From the NCBI RefSeq assembly GCF_028389875.1, contig NC_084665.1, positions 682,001 through 746,000 of the forward strand: a stretch of DNA of 64,000 nucleotides, written 5' to 3'. Of the stretch, positions 9,501-22,430 are shown one piece after another. Each line of letters opens with the position of its first letter. Positions within the stretch are counted from its first letter, which is position 1. A model generated the notes under the pieces. That model was not told the DNA's origin. It searched no databases and saw nothing but the letters and a program-made list of their open reading frames with translations. The stretch comes from Rhea pennata. Lineage: Eukaryota > Chordata > Aves > Rheiformes > Rheidae. The translations under genes and the position numbers were made by a program.

Positions 9501-12394
9501 TTTATCAGCATTATATTCATATTTGAAAAGGAAGGGAAGGGCTTGTCCTATGAACTGTGCAAGCTCATACTTAGCTGCTCATAAAACGGTTATACTCCTT
9601 TTCACTCGTGTGCTACCAAAAAGCTGCTGGTCAAAGCAGACACAGGACAGATCTCTGTGCCTGGATTATTGCTGAAAACCACAGTGTCAAGCTCTACAAA
9701 AGGTTGCAGTAGGGCCTGAAACGGACCCTCGTCTCCCAGCGCAAAGGCCAGGATTTGAACCACAAGGCTACATTCCCCCCCCCCCATTCCTCTCCTTCCT
9801 CAGCCACCTCTGGCAGCACGGGCCTGTGGAAATAGCTGTCTCAGAGCTGAAATAAGCACCACTCTTTTTCACCTTCAAAAAGACAGTTTTAATGGGCTCT
9901 TTTCACATCTTGGTAAATCCTAGAAAACAAATACATCCCCCCTCCCAATATCTCTGCAGCATCCTGCAGTAATTCAAATAAATCCTAGCTGAGTCCACTA
10001 GAACATTTCATCTAGCCGTGCTCATTCATTCGTTGTGTGGATTGATGAAACCACATTCATTAGTCCAGCTAATTAGATGTTCTGCTCCACTCACACCGCT
10101 GCTCAGGAACAAGAAGTTTTATGCTCACACATTCGCTGCGCTCCCCTGAGAAATGCTGCATGTTATATGGGAAGAGACAAGGCTGAAGTGTAAATGAAGG
10201 GGCAATTATATATCCAGGCAGGGATCACATGAAGATGGCATTGGAGAGGCTCAAACTATTACCTTATCCGACTGCAACAAGCACTTAAGCTGAATGATTG
10301 CGTACAGGTAACAAACTCAGAGCAAACTGCTGCTCTGGGGAGCTGTGCCTTTGCAAATGTCTGAGGCTCACCAAGAAAAGATCAAATGCTTTCTAAAACT
10401 CCCGAATCTTCTGTAGCTGCTCCAATTGGTTTCTGCGAGAGGCAAGCTGCCACTGCAGCTTCTGATTTTAAGAGTTACGCAGAGCCGAGCCAGAAGCGGA
10501 AACCCTGGGAGCCGCAGGGCCTGCTGCAGGAGAGCAATGCAGCTCCCAGAGTAGCTGCTGAGGACTTTCTGCAGTCAAACTGCAGGAGTTAAAGAAAAAA
10601 GGAGTCTGGCAGTAAACATACTTAGTGAATTCAAACAGTGAACAAGTTCCAGGAAACCGAGATAACACTGCAGACACAAAGGTCCCAATCCAAAACCCAT
10701 GGAAATCAGTGGAAAAAAATCATGTCAGTTTTAAGAGGCTTTGGATGCAGCCCAAGGAAAGTCCAATATGTGTCCTGTCCTAGTGACTCTCCATTTCTAC
10801 CCAATTGCCACCCAGATCTCATTCACCTTCCCTGGCAGCTCCTCACTTGCATCTTTGACCCCATGCTGATTTTTTCTTAGAAGTTTGTACCCAGAGCTAC
10901 AGACTTTTTACCCACAAAATGCTACTGGGTCCTGTTCTCCTATCAGGGCATCAATGTCTGTGATTTTATCATGCGACAGAGTATGTGGCAATTCTCCTTG
11001 ATCCGTCTGTGGTTACAAGGATATGTCAAGATTTCAAAGGGTTACAAACAGAAACTGAAGAGTGACAAAAGAAGCAAACTTCCATGTAACCCTTCACTGT
11101 GCTCAAACCCTGTACCTTGGATTTGTGGGTCAACCAGGGGAGACCAATATCCCTTTTGCTTGTCAGATACATGTTCCCTGAGTAGGTCACGAAACAAGAG
11201 CAACAGGTCGCTTGGCAGGCAGTTGGCTGAAGAAAATGCCCTGCCATTGCCACATGTCCCTCGCTGGGTGGAAGTCCTCAGCCTCCCACAGGTGCCCATT
11301 TCCCACCCTGAGATGGGCCCAGAGGCATGTGTGAGAGGGAGCAAGAAGCCAGTCGGCTCTTTGTAGTCCCCGCTAAGCTCTGTTTACACAGCCTGCCAGC
11401 CAGTTATGCCATGTGCTTGCTGGGAAGAGCACTGCGTGCAACCTGGCCGTGGTCCAGAGGTCTGCAATCCAGAAGACAAAGGAAAACACCGAACATCTCA
11501 CCTCTTTCAAAAACATTGGAGTGAGCCTCCAGTTTTTTAAGCCTGCCACCTGGTTCTTTGGGCTCTGACACAACCAGTTTGTATGCTAAAGGCCGATGAC
11601 AGCAAATCGTTAGACTTCATCTACCCCCTAAGATAACAACATGGCCCTGAATCAGATCCTGAGCTGAGGCAGGAGCCTGGTGCCCCATCAAAACTGCATC
11701 ATCTGCTGCGCTGGGTCTGGCCCACTCTGCCTGTAGAGGAAGGGCAGGAGTCATGCCACCTGGTTTCAGCCGGCCAAAAATGTGGCATCTCCCATCCAAC
11801 CTAGTTCTTCAGCTGCTACAGTCTGTAGGCAGAGATCAGTTCCTCCAAATCATAGCTGTTCTTCTTGGGAAGGGATCTTACTGTGAGATTTTCCACGATT
11901 GCATTGGAAAAAGAGGATCAGCTGACAAATCAGCCACAGCCTCTACTCCATTTATTTTGCATGGGCTTGCAAAGCAGGAATTTGGGTCTGTCAAGAGAAA
12001 CATCCTTTGAACAATTTCACTGATACAAGCTATGCTGCCCACATTTTTCTTCCCTGAACTTGACATCTGTTGGCATGCACCAGCCTGCCTGCATTGTGTG
12101 CAGTGCAGAACCATCTCTGCAGCAACTGCCTTTGTGAATCTCAGAATTGCTAGGGGAAAAAAATAATAATAACCTCCAAAGCCCCACAAACCAAGCTTGC
12201 TTCTCAGCTTACATATTTCAGCATCATCCAGCTGATTGCCCCAGAGCTGTTGACAGCTGTAGTTGCAAGAGGACAACAGTTCAGGCATGTATCCCAAAGA
12301 CAAGCACATCCATATGAGGCAAGATTAGTGCTCAGCTAATGGGAAATTGCAAATGGGAAGTGCTCTCTAAACCATTCCATAAGGACATCAGCAT
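6566..12394. other. Unique intergenic sequence, possible conserved non-coding DNA
   Basis: No coding gene seen. Short simple repeats include (TA)7 at 8701-8714 and C11 at 9775-9785. Three patches stand out by composition: a CpG-dense 60 bp near 7921-7975, an AT-rich stretch with many TTAATTAA or AATTAAT type sites at about 8250-8460, and 10020-10240 with homeodomain-like TAATTAG. All three are candidates only. Confidence 0.4.
8701..8714. repeat. (TA)7 microsatellite
   Basis: Seven TA units directly visible; short, and followed by more TA-rich sequence. Confidence 0.85.
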
Positions 12395-12470
12395 TTCCAC
12401 CTGCCCTTTACAGATGGAGAAACTGAGGGAAGGCAAATGCCTAAGCCAGCCAGAGCTGCCAGGTCTTGAG
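12395..12470. repeat. Possible ancient MIR-like SINE core
   Basis: The phrase 'cctttacagatggagaaact' followed by 'gagggaaggcaaatgcctaa' resembles the conserved core of MIR-family SINEs (...TTTTACAGATGAGGAAACTGAGG...). The flanks are too diverged to set boundaries. A chance match over this length is unlikely but not excluded. Confidence 0.4.
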
Positions 12471-12870
12471 AAGTTCAGAGCACAAACCTTCTGTCTGCGA
12501 TGCTCTAAATTTCCTGCCTCAAAACAACAACCAAGGAAACCTGATGTATTTTACTGTTTTTGAAAGAAAGAAAAACCCAGCAAGAAAAACACACAGTGAC
12601 AAACAGCCCTCCATTCACCTAGGTCATGGAGATACTTATACCAGACAACGAGGAAGAAGATGGATAAAATGCCAGTCTTTCAGGTCAGGCTGATGATTAC
12701 TCAGCCAGGGCTCCCACCACTGCACAGAGGCAACCAAGCCCTGCACAGGGAGCGCTTCTACCCCCTAACCTTGTTGGTTGGGATTTGCTCTCCAGGTCTG
12801 GCTGCAGCCCTTCCAGAACCTGAACCAGTCCCAAACTATCCTTCCTCTTCTAACATGACTTTAGAGGTTG

Positions 12871-14303
12871 GAATCATAGAGTCATACAATCAGTAAGGTT
12901 GGAAGGGACCTCTGGAGATCATCTAATCCAACCTCCACTGCTCAGGCACGGTCATCTAGAGCATGGAAGACAGGGTTGCATCCTGGCAGGCCTTGAAGAT
13001 CTCCAGAGAAGGAGACTCCACAACCTCTCTGGGCAAACTGGTCCCATGCTCCGTCACTCTCACAGTGAAGAAATTCTCCCTCACGTTCAGGCAGAGCTTC
13101 CTGTGCTTCAATTTCTGCCCATTGCCTCTTGTCCTGTCACACGGGACAACTGAAAAGAGTTTGTCCCCGTCTCCTTGACACCCTCCCTTCAGGTTCTTAT
13201 ACACATTGATAAGATCCCCCCCCTCAGTCTTCTCTTCCGCAGGCTAAACAGGCCCAGCTCTCGCAGCCATTCCTCAGAGGGCAGGTGCTCCAGCCCTCTG
13301 ATCATCTTTGTAGCCCTACGCTGCCCTCTCTCCAGTAGCTCCATGGCTCTCTTGTACTGGGGAGCCCAGAACTAGACACAGTACTCGAGAGGAGGCCTCC
13401 CCAGGGCTGAGTAGAGGGGCAGGATCACCTCCTTCGACATGCTGGCAATAATCTCCCTGATGCACCCAAGGACACCATTGGCCTTCCTGGCCACAAGGGC
13501 ACATTGCTGCCTCATGGTCATCTTGTCATCCACCAGCACTCCCAGGTCTTTCTCTGCAGAGCTGCTCTCCACAAGGTCAGCCCCCACTTTGTACTGGTGC
13601 CTAGGGTTAGTTTTCCCTAGGTGCAGGACTCGGCACTTGCCCTTGTTGAACGTCATGAGGTTCCTCTCTGCCCAGCTCTCCAGCCTGTCCAGGTCTCCCT
13701 GAATGGCAGCACAGCCCTCAGGTGTGTCAGCCACTCCTCCCAGCTTGGTAGCATCTGCGAACTTGCTGAGGAAGCACTCTGTTCCTTCATCCAGGTCATT
13801 GACAAAGAAGTTGAACAGGGTGGGACCCAGTCCTGAGCCCTGGGGGACTCCACTAGCTACAGACCACCAACTAGACTCCACGCCACTGATGACGACCCTC
13901 TGAGCTCTGCCTTTCAGCCACTTCTCAATCCACCTCGCTGTTCACTCATCTAACTCACACTTCCTGAGCTTATGTGGGAGGATGTTATGGGAGACAGTGT
14001 CAAAAGCCTTGCTGAAGTCAAGGGACGCAACGTCCACCTCTCTCCCCTCATCTACCCAGCCAGTCATTCCATCAGGGAAGGCTCTCAGATTGTTTAAGCA
14101 GGATCGCCCCTTGGTGAATCCATACTGGCTACTCCTGAACACTTTCTTTTCCTCCATATGCCTGGAGATGACCTCCAGAATGAGCTGTTCCATCACTTTT
14201 CCAGATATGGAGGTGAGGCTGACCAGCCTATAGTTGCCTGGGTCCTCCTTCTTGCCCTTCTTGAAGACTGGAGTGACGTTGGCTTTCTTCCAGTCCTCAG
14301 GAA
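12871..14303 (-). mobile_element. CR1 LINE, 5' truncated, ORF2 reverse transcriptase remnant
   Basis: A minus-strand CR1 of about 1.4 kb. Its 3' tail is at 12871-12895 and the 5' truncation is near 14303, just inside the reverse transcriptase (at 'EDWKKANVTPVF'). Recognisable blocks in order are '[11 protein letters not shown]', '[14 protein letters not shown]', '[11 protein letters not shown]' and '[11 protein letters not shown]', the last being the motif C box with the second aspartate replaced by alanine. Two nonsense codons interrupt the frame, at 13939-13941 (TGA) and 13372-13374 (TAG). A C-run near 13217-13225 shifts the frame near the 3' end. The copy is dead; I infer middle age. Confidence 0.95.
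13372..14303 (-). pseudogene. Broken CR1 ORF2 (reverse transcriptase) frame
   Basis: Two open blocks, 13942 to about 14303 and 13372-13881, lie in the same frame. They are separated by 20 codons and the TGA at 13939-13941. They encode fingers and palm parts of the CR1 reverse transcriptase. The catalytic FADD box reads FADA, so the protein would be inactive even without the stops. The endonuclease domain is missing by 5' truncation. Confidence 0.88.
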
Positions 14304-15710
14304 GCTGCTTTTCTCCTCCTGGGAACCCTCTCTGCCAATAAACACAGCAGTTTCTGTAACCCGCTGCCTTCTCTTCAAGACACAATCATTCCAGCTACTG
14401 CTTGTTGATACAGATGATGCGGTTTTTGCCGTACTCCCCTTCAACAGGCTCAGGCAATGCTGACATGGGCAGATCCTGAGGAGGTTTGCAATCAGCTGGA
14501 TGTGTTACAGCTTCCTGAGATGCCCACTCTAACATCATTGGGTTTTAACAACTCCCTTCTCTTGACAAAGCCCTTTATTTATTTCAAACACAAAGGCCAA
14601 AGAGGGAAATTAAAATCTGTCTTTGAAAGAGGACGACCTCAATTTTATCAAGGGGTGAGTAATTTGATATCTCTCTGCTTTTGAGGGTGTGATTTAATAC
14701 ACCAGTTTGAGCAGGAGCCTTGTTTAGGCTGCTCAGCAGCTGGTGGACATGGCCCAAGCACTGCCAAGCGGTGCAGGGAGGGAGGCTGCAGACTTGCACA
14801 GAGGTGGATGGACTACATCTCACAGACTAATTCGACAGTCTTAAAAGATGGGTGCCTGCTCTAGTCCACCAGCCCCAAGCTGGCTTCACCCCGGGCATCT
14901 GCACAGGAGACCTTCCCCATAACACAGCCACGATGGCCGCAGAGGCACCAAGGGGGTGAGCAGCCACCTTTCCACCTCTCAGGCCACCAAAGCAGTGCCT
15001 GAAAGAGCCTCTGTGCCCAGGTGGACGTCCATGCTTGCCAGTAAGGACGTAGGATGGGAAGGAGCTCGGTGACAGGGAATATGACTGTGCAGAAGGTGTG
15101 CCATGGGAGAGTCAAACAAGGAGAGGGAGCGCAAGTATGGCAGATGGTTCGAGGGAGATGAGGAGTGGGGATATGGCTGGGGTTAGCTGAGGGAGAGTGG
15201 AGAAGATGAAAGATTAACTCAGCTCTTACTCTGCATCCTTATCCTAAAAAGCAAAAGGTTGCTGTGTGCCAGTATCACAGGAAATGGGGGGTGGGGGGGG
15301 GAGTCTGATTTCAGGTTGCAGGAAGCAGGCAGGAAAGGAATTTACCAGGCGGCACAAGAGGTCACAAAAAGCGATGGTATCTGCTCACTGCAAACCAGGT
15401 GCAAAAGCCCCCAGAAGTAAGAGGGGCTCGGATAGTGTGGGGGGGCTGTGGCAGTGCTCTCGCTCAGGATCCCAGATGCACGTGAGTTAGGAAGGGTTCA
15501 GAAGAATGGCACCTCCTTTATTTCCCTTTTTAATAAAATCATTTTTTTCTTCACTCCCTCTAACCATGATTGTCTGCATAAAAAAATACCATTGACACAG
15601 CGCCTGCTCCAGAGACTACTGAACTCAACAGCAAATTGCTCTTGCTTCCAGTGGGCTTTGAATCAGATCCTAAAAATGCAGCCCAACCCATCCACATCAG
15701 CAACAGCAAA

Positions 15711-15713
<3 letters not shown>
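14304..15713. other. Unique intergenic sequence, no gene seen
   Basis: No exon-like frame or known repeat. A short G-rich run lies near 15286-15302. Confidence 0.45.

Positions 15714-15775
<62 letters not shown>
15714..15775 (+). repeat. A31 followed by (GA)15
   Basis: A run of 31 A (15714-15744) passes directly into about 15 GA units (15745-15775), so about 62 bp are purine only. No LINE or SINE body is recognised immediately 5' of the A run, so I do not call a retroposed copy. Confidence 0.95.
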
Positions 15776-15778
<3 letters not shown>

Positions 15779-18700
15779 AAGTATCCTAGAAATCCAGAGA
15801 GGTGGGGGAAAAAAACCAAGGTGACATCTAGGAAAAAAAATGCATTCCAGAGCTTCATGCCTCCAGTCAGCAGCTGTGCTGGAGTTTTAAGGCTTGTTTA
15901 TAGCAAAGAGTTGGTTGGCACAGTAACAGTAAAGTTAGAATAATTGCTGTTATTAATATTAATGTTATTTGAGTCTGGCCAGGCCACTCAGTTTCTCCAC
16001 ACCAAGTTTTACTGTCCATAGGCTGTCAGAGCAAAGCAAAGCGACAGTCCTCCAACAGAAGGACCTTTGTGCAAAAACCATCTTCCTAAGAATGATCCTT
16101 TCACATGAAAAAGTGTGGACATTTTCTCTCTGGTCAATCTGATTTTATTTCTGACTGCTCCCTTCCCCCACTGCATTTATATTATTAACGCAAATTAGAG
16201 AAAAAATAAGGTTTGTTTGTTTTTTTAATTATAACATTTATTCGAGAGAAGATTTCATGTTTCTGAAAATCAAATCAAGTTGAGTCTTCAGAAAACTTTT
16301 CCTGGAAATGACTGTTTTTTAACATGGTTTTAGTATGGCTCATAAGGCAATGAAACTTAAGAAAATAGTTTGTCTGCCCCTCATTCCCTCTCTTCTAACA
16401 TTTTAACTCACTGACCCATTTAAAACAGATTTCACAGAAGGGGAAAGCTTCCAAAGACATGAAGTTCCCATGCGTTTTCTGAACGCAGAAGCTGGACAGA
16501 GAAAAGATCCTATGAAGCCCTCCCTGCTCACTGGAGAGACTGGTACATGAGTTCAACCCTTGTTAGATATGAGGGAACGCATGGTAGCACACAGATCCGC
16601 AGAAATAAGCGTCGGATCGGCACAGCCACTTGGGATGGGTCTTGGTTTTAAAGGACAAGAGATGGACCATGCTTGGTTCTCTCCTTCCTGGGGTGGGGTT
16701 TGGGCTAGTGCAGGTCTTTCTGCAACAGCTTGAAGTGTGAGGCTGTGTCCTGCTGATGCTACCGATTTAGCCCTTGACTCCAGAAGAATATCCCGTCATT
16801 ATGGTCCTCACCAGGTCCCACATAGGAAAACCACACGGCAAGTTAGACACATACATACACATACACACATTTTTATCTCACAGCAGAGCTCATCTCTTTC
16901 TGGCTGCCCACATTTGCCTATCATGGAAACTATCACTTGACTGACAGCAGAGAAAGCCCTGACAGACGCATTGCCCTGGCTGTGCCATGGGCTGGGGAGC
17001 CTTTCTCAACTTCTAACGTGGAGAGGATGTTGCTTGCAGTGCTTGCTTCCCCATTAGCCCAGCTGTTTCAAGGGGACATCCCCTGCTGCAAGCTCGCCTG
17101 CATCTTTCCTCTGTCTTTTCCCCACCACAACAAATGGTGGCAGGAGATCAGATCCTCCTAGTCAGACCAGTTCTGCTTCGCAGCCTTTAGAAGATGCTTT
17201 TTATAAGCATAAAGCAAAATGTGCCTTTTTTGTGCCATCCTTCACCCACATCAACTCCTGGCACCCAACCTCCTCCAAGAGCCAAACTGAGGACACGGTG
17301 CTTAGTGTGTGCCAGAACACAGGCCCAAGACCAAAGGTCTCCAACTCTTTCCCTCCTGAGAGCTGTCACTACAACTGCTTGCCAAAATAACTGATTGGTA
17401 CCTCCTCCAGTTTTCTAGGCAATCTGCTCTAGATGCAGCTTAGACTTACAATTTTTCAGCTTTGATTCTCCATATATCTGCATGGAAGAGTCTTTGGACT
17501 TCAGTTGGGCTCAGTCTGTGTGAAGATGAGGATCTATGCAGAGCACTTCTCATTGAGAGAAAGCTTTAGTACTTTACAGCCCTTGAGCCCAATATGTGCA
17601 AAATGTCCTGAAGAGACAGGGGAAGGGGGCATTGGCACCCACTGTTTCAAAAGTGACTCCCTTCTGCATCATGCAGAGCAAAAATTTCTATATGTCAAAC
17701 GGCAAGAGAAAGAAACCAGCCACACACCAAAACAACCTAACCCTAGAGGTTTAAAACGACCAATATCCTGGGAAGTGGACAGCAAGGATTCTAGACTGAG
17801 TCCCTCTGGAAAGGCTTGAGACTTCTTGCATTTATAAGCAAGTGTCCTGATCACCACCCTCTCAGCTCTGTGGTATTCAGATACTTACCTTCTTCAAACA
17901 GAAACCCTTGCTCATACTAGACCCTATGTTGCCAGGAAAAGGTTGGCTTCCAGTTAAAGCATCCACAAACAGAGTAAGGTCTTTCTATAAAGTTTCTGCC
18001 TGCCTCCCGTTCCCTCAATGTCTAGATGGACGGTCAAACAAGAGAGGGAAGGAATGATCTGGTGCAGTTTTGGAGGCTTGCTTTTTGAGCACATTTCTGC
18101 TTGAGGGTGAAGTTCTCCAGCTCTTTGCAGCATTTCAGAGAGCCAGACCAGTAGCCATTGAGAAGTAGTGGGCTGTATCACCCACAACTACATCTCTGCT
18201 GCTCTATAAACCAGGGTGCTTCTGCTCATTGACCAGGTCACCTTACACCAGAAGACGATCTGGTCTGCTTTGTTTTCTTACAGCTATTTCCTCTTTGCCG
18301 TGGCATTTGGAAGTATTGGGAGGTTTTCCTCATACACCAAATAGTGTTTTTCCTCTTCCTTGGACAGCTTAACTCTTTAAAATAATATTTTTTTTTTCAG
18401 AAGTCTAGTGGTTTAAAGTATTTCATCACTTTTCTGATTGTCGTTAATGATATTGGATTAGCTCACTCTGCAGTCAGACCTAGAGCAAGGAGGTCCAATT
18501 GCATCCAACGCTGTCCAAACGCAGGAGCAGACACAGGCCCACCGCTGAAGAGTTTGCATTTCGTTACTCACTAAGCTCATTTGAACCAAGGACTCATCCC
18601 ATAGCAGCTGGAAGCTGCTACTATTAATAAACAGCAAAGCACCAACCTTCAACCCTTCAGCACCAGCCAGGGAGGTTTGCTTTCTCTGAGAGCTGCGTTA

Positions 18701-21700
18701 TTACATCTGAAACCCTGTTGATTTAGCATATAGAGTGCAAACTTCACTCAGCCTCTGTTCCTTCTAGCAATGTCAGGCAACAGTTGAGTAAATAGCACAA
18801 GACAGCTTTCAATTTTAAAAGCCCAGGCAGACTTTATAGGGGAGACATGTTGTGTAGGAGTAAGCTAGAGACTCGGTTGTCACAGGAAAGTATTTTTATT
18901 TATTTTTCCAGCAAAAATATATCCCTAGAATTTGACACTCTCACCACTCTGTTTCTCTACCTAATTTGAGTAGATATGCAAAATCGCCCCCATTCCCCTT
19001 GTCTCTCTTTGGGCACATTTCAGCTGTGCCTTTTTATAACAGAACTGACTCCAGCGCTGAATGTTGGAGGCAGATACGATCTGATCAGAAAAAGAGCCCA
19101 TGCTTTAACCATGGGGGTTAGGAGCTCCTGCAGCTCACGATCTCTCCGTCTGCTGGAGCTTTCAAAGCCAACCTGGAAGGCTTCCTTGCTGGCTTGTGTT
19201 AGCTAGCACAAGTTTTGGGTTCAACACAGGGCAACTGTGATACTTAGGAATATCTTGGACAAGATAACATGAAGACCCCGATAGCCTGTAATGTGCAGGC
19301 CAGGTAGCGAACGTGATGTTCATTCACATCAATAGGAAAATTAGTGGGAAATGGGAAAAGGCTCCTAGTGAACAAGGGCTTCCTCAAAGAAATAGGATGT
19401 GAGCACCTGACCTCCAAATAGCGGTCAGAAGTAATCTTTCCTGCTCCCATCATTTCTCCACAGTCTTGCAAAGAGCCCATGAGATCATCGTGCATGAGGA
19501 ACCTCCAAGTTTTGGCAGCAATTTATTAGGCTTGGTGCACAGGTAAGAAGTCACTGCAGACTTAGGTCTCTTCCTCTCAGCTGGTTGCTGGGAACGCAGT
19601 ACTGGATCTTTTGTTCACTTATACTACATAGGGTCAGATGACAGCTGCTATATATAACGCCAATGCAGAAATGCTGATTTACATCAGCCAAGAGCCCAGC
19701 TGGCTCTTCCTGACATCTCCCACCAGCATGTGACTTGGTTTCTGTCATACCAGGCTGTGCATTACACCTCATGTAAGTCTGTGGTGGAATCAGGCCTCAT
19801 GCACGAGCATCAAGGCTAAAATCATCCAGCTAATTATCCCTGCAAGTCAAAACTTTGCAGATCTTCTTCAGTGTAATTTAACACAGAAGGATGCTAGGAA
19901 AATCTGCATTTGGCAAGTATCACAGACAGGTCACCCCTCTTTTAGATATCAGGTACTGTAACCTCTCCCTTGTTAACTCCTCCAAGGATACGTTCATGGC
20001 CCACCCCGAAGGAGAGACTTGGCCCCAGGTAAATGGTCTCACTAGAGCTTCTCACCAATGCACTAAGCAGTACTTGGATGAGTCCATGTGCTACTATGCT
20101 ACCACAAGAGCATCATCACAGCTCCTCACCTCACCCTGGACTCAGCTTGTCATCAGGGCATTTTAGTAGTGTTCTTGCCAACACCTGAAGGTTTGGCTTG
20201 CACCCAGAGAGGTTACGGGTACCCAGTCAGACTGGCTCCAGGAGTGCTGACACTTGGGGAGCATCAGCCAATATTTTTGGTGCTCTGTTGCACTCAGATT
20301 TCTCCAAGAGCGTTTCAGGGCTTGTTCCAGTTGTGAAACACTCCACCTCATTCCAGGGCGGACAGCATGGATCAGCCTGTGCTGCTGGAACTGTGATGGA
20401 CAGAGTAGAGCAGCTGCAATGAGGATGGCCTTGGGATGCAGGTAAGAGTGATCTGCACAACGACTCGCGAGCTTCAAACCTCATCCATATTTTCCACCTA
20501 CACCAGCCAACTAGAGGAGAGGTGTTAAGTCTCCCTGCCTGCTCCTGGCAGTGCTTTTGGTAGTGAACTTATCCCGTTGCTCCATGCTACTTTGTTTCCC
20601 AGAGACCCTGCAGAGGCACTGCTTGCTCCATCCCCAACCATCCAACTCTGCTCACCCTGCCCCTGACTAGGGGCCGTATGTAGATCTGCTTAGGGAAGGG
20701 ATCCAGACTAAGAAATAATGATTGCTGGAGGGAGAGGAGGAGCAGGGATTATTTTGGGAGGCAGAGCCCTGCTCAGGTCACAGTACTTCAACAACGTTGC
20801 TCACAAAGAGCCTGCAGCTACAGAAGGTGAGAAGGGACAGCCTGGGTGGAGGCCAGGAGAAAGACCATCCTAGATCAGCTAAATGGTGCCAAACCTATGG
20901 TTAATACCTATGTGTCAGCTTTGCACCTGGCTGTCCACACTCCACTCCAGAGATTCCCACTCTCCAGGACTCTGTTTACCTCATGCTCTCACAATTTCCT
21001 ATTGAAAAAAAAAAGAAAAAGAGAGAGGAAAAGAGAGAGCGAGAGAGATGTAAAGTAGGTCTCAGGAAATATCCTCTCCTCCCCTCTAACTAGCCAAGAA
21101 GTTCTGGCTGCTCCCTGGGGCTCTGTTTTATTTGCCTTTCTAACACAGAGAAAGAGCCTTTTGGCTAGCATGGCAGGATTTTGAAAGACGAACTTGTGGA
21201 ATTTCCTAGCTTTCCAGAGTGGGTAAATCCTTGACCCATCACTGTCAGCAGCGCACAGACCCTATTCGTTTTCCCACTGCCACACTGTGTGAATCAAAAG
21301 CTGTCCAGGGCAGTGCCATGCCGTGAAAACAGTACGTCCGTGGGGGCTGGAGCATTATCCTGCGTGAGCATACACATCAAACCCACTTGCATGAGCTACC
21401 AGCACCTCAGCTCTGCATGAGAGGCATGGGATGTGCCATCTCCTCTCTCCATGCCTGAGCTGGAGGGCAGCATGAGCACAGAGAAGGGTACCTGCAACTC
21501 TACAGAGCAGCAGTTTGCTGGTGGCAAAGACCAGCGGTAAAGTAGCAAGGGTGGGAGGGATGGTTGCTCAGAGCAGCCTCTGCAAACCATTCCGCCACCT
21601 AGGACCAAGTGTTGCTCTTGCAGTGGGGAGCGGCCAAGGAAAACTCTCCCCTGGAGTCTGCTACCCTCCTTGCCATGTTCTGAGGCATTTCAGCACAGCA

Positions 21701-22310
21701 AGGGGAAGCAGTAGCACTCATGTAGCCCTTCTCTTAAAGGCATCTCCACAGAGTTAGATTTGTACATTGCTTTTTTTCTTCTTACCTACCATAGCCCAGA
21801 AAACAAGGATCAGGAATGGCCTAGCCCTTTCTGTGGTTGGAAGGAGAGTCCTTGCTCACTCTGTCACTTCAGGAGATCAGCCAAGGGCAGAAGAAGGGCA
21901 TTTCACCCTACCATGCTGTGAATTAGCAATGGGATCCTCAACCCTTGGTACCTGAGCTTGAAAAGCTTTGGTATCCATGGCACAGAAGAGCTGCCCAGAT
22001 TGTCCTGTCCCCAGTGTGCAGACATGCAAGAGGAGTGCACCACTGCATATCCAGTGCAAGGGGTCCTACAGGAGCCATGCTGTGACTGCCAGCAGGTTAG
22101 GCCAAGTCCTGCCATGAGGCATCCACATGGCTGCTCTTCCCTTTCACACATTTCCTCTGGGACTGCTGGGTGTTCAGAGCAGATACTGGAGGTGAGCATG
22201 ATGCAGGGACCTTCACTGAGTGTTTTATGCCCACCAGTTTGGCAGATCTGAGCAGAGTCCCATGGATGCTGGAAGCAGGACTAGAAACAGCATGCTAGAA
22301 TTTAACACAG
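15776..22310. other. Unique intergenic sequence, no gene seen
   Basis: No supported coding exon, RNA gene or young transposon. It holds a short CA/TACA-rich patch near 16846-16869 and an A-rich purine run at 21005-21039. About 15920-16320 is AT-rich with TTAATATTAATG-like sequence and could be non-coding regulatory DNA, but I have no independent support. Confidence 0.4.
21005..21039 (+). repeat. A-rich purine tract with GA units
   Basis: A10 followed by GAAAAAGAGAGAGG-type sequence, purine only for about 35 bp. Shorter than the tracts at 6.5 and 15.7 kb. Confidence 0.8.
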
Positions 22311-22430
22311 CAAGGGCCAAACTGGATCAGACCTCTGGTCCATCTAACCCAGTGGCCTGTCTAGACAGCAGCCTATCCCAGATGTTTTCCTCATGCCCCA
22401 GAGCCATGCACAAGGCAGAAGCTGGATATT
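22311..22430. repeat. Ancient amniote CR1/L3-related repeat fragment
   Basis: The run 'gggccaaactggatcagacc' then 'tctggtccatctaacccagt', 'ggcctgtctagacagcagcc' and 'ccagatg' follows, base for base at most positions, a repeat I know from reptile and turtle CR1/L3 3' regions (GGGCCATACTGGGTCAGACC...GGTCCATCTAGCCCAGTATCCTGTCT...CCAGATG). Divergence is high, which fits an old insertion. Orientation is not certain. Confidence 0.45.

Noticed and set aside
9740..9790. MIR-like phrase 'gccaggatttgaac'
   Set aside because: A single 14-base match without the rest of the core; could be chance.
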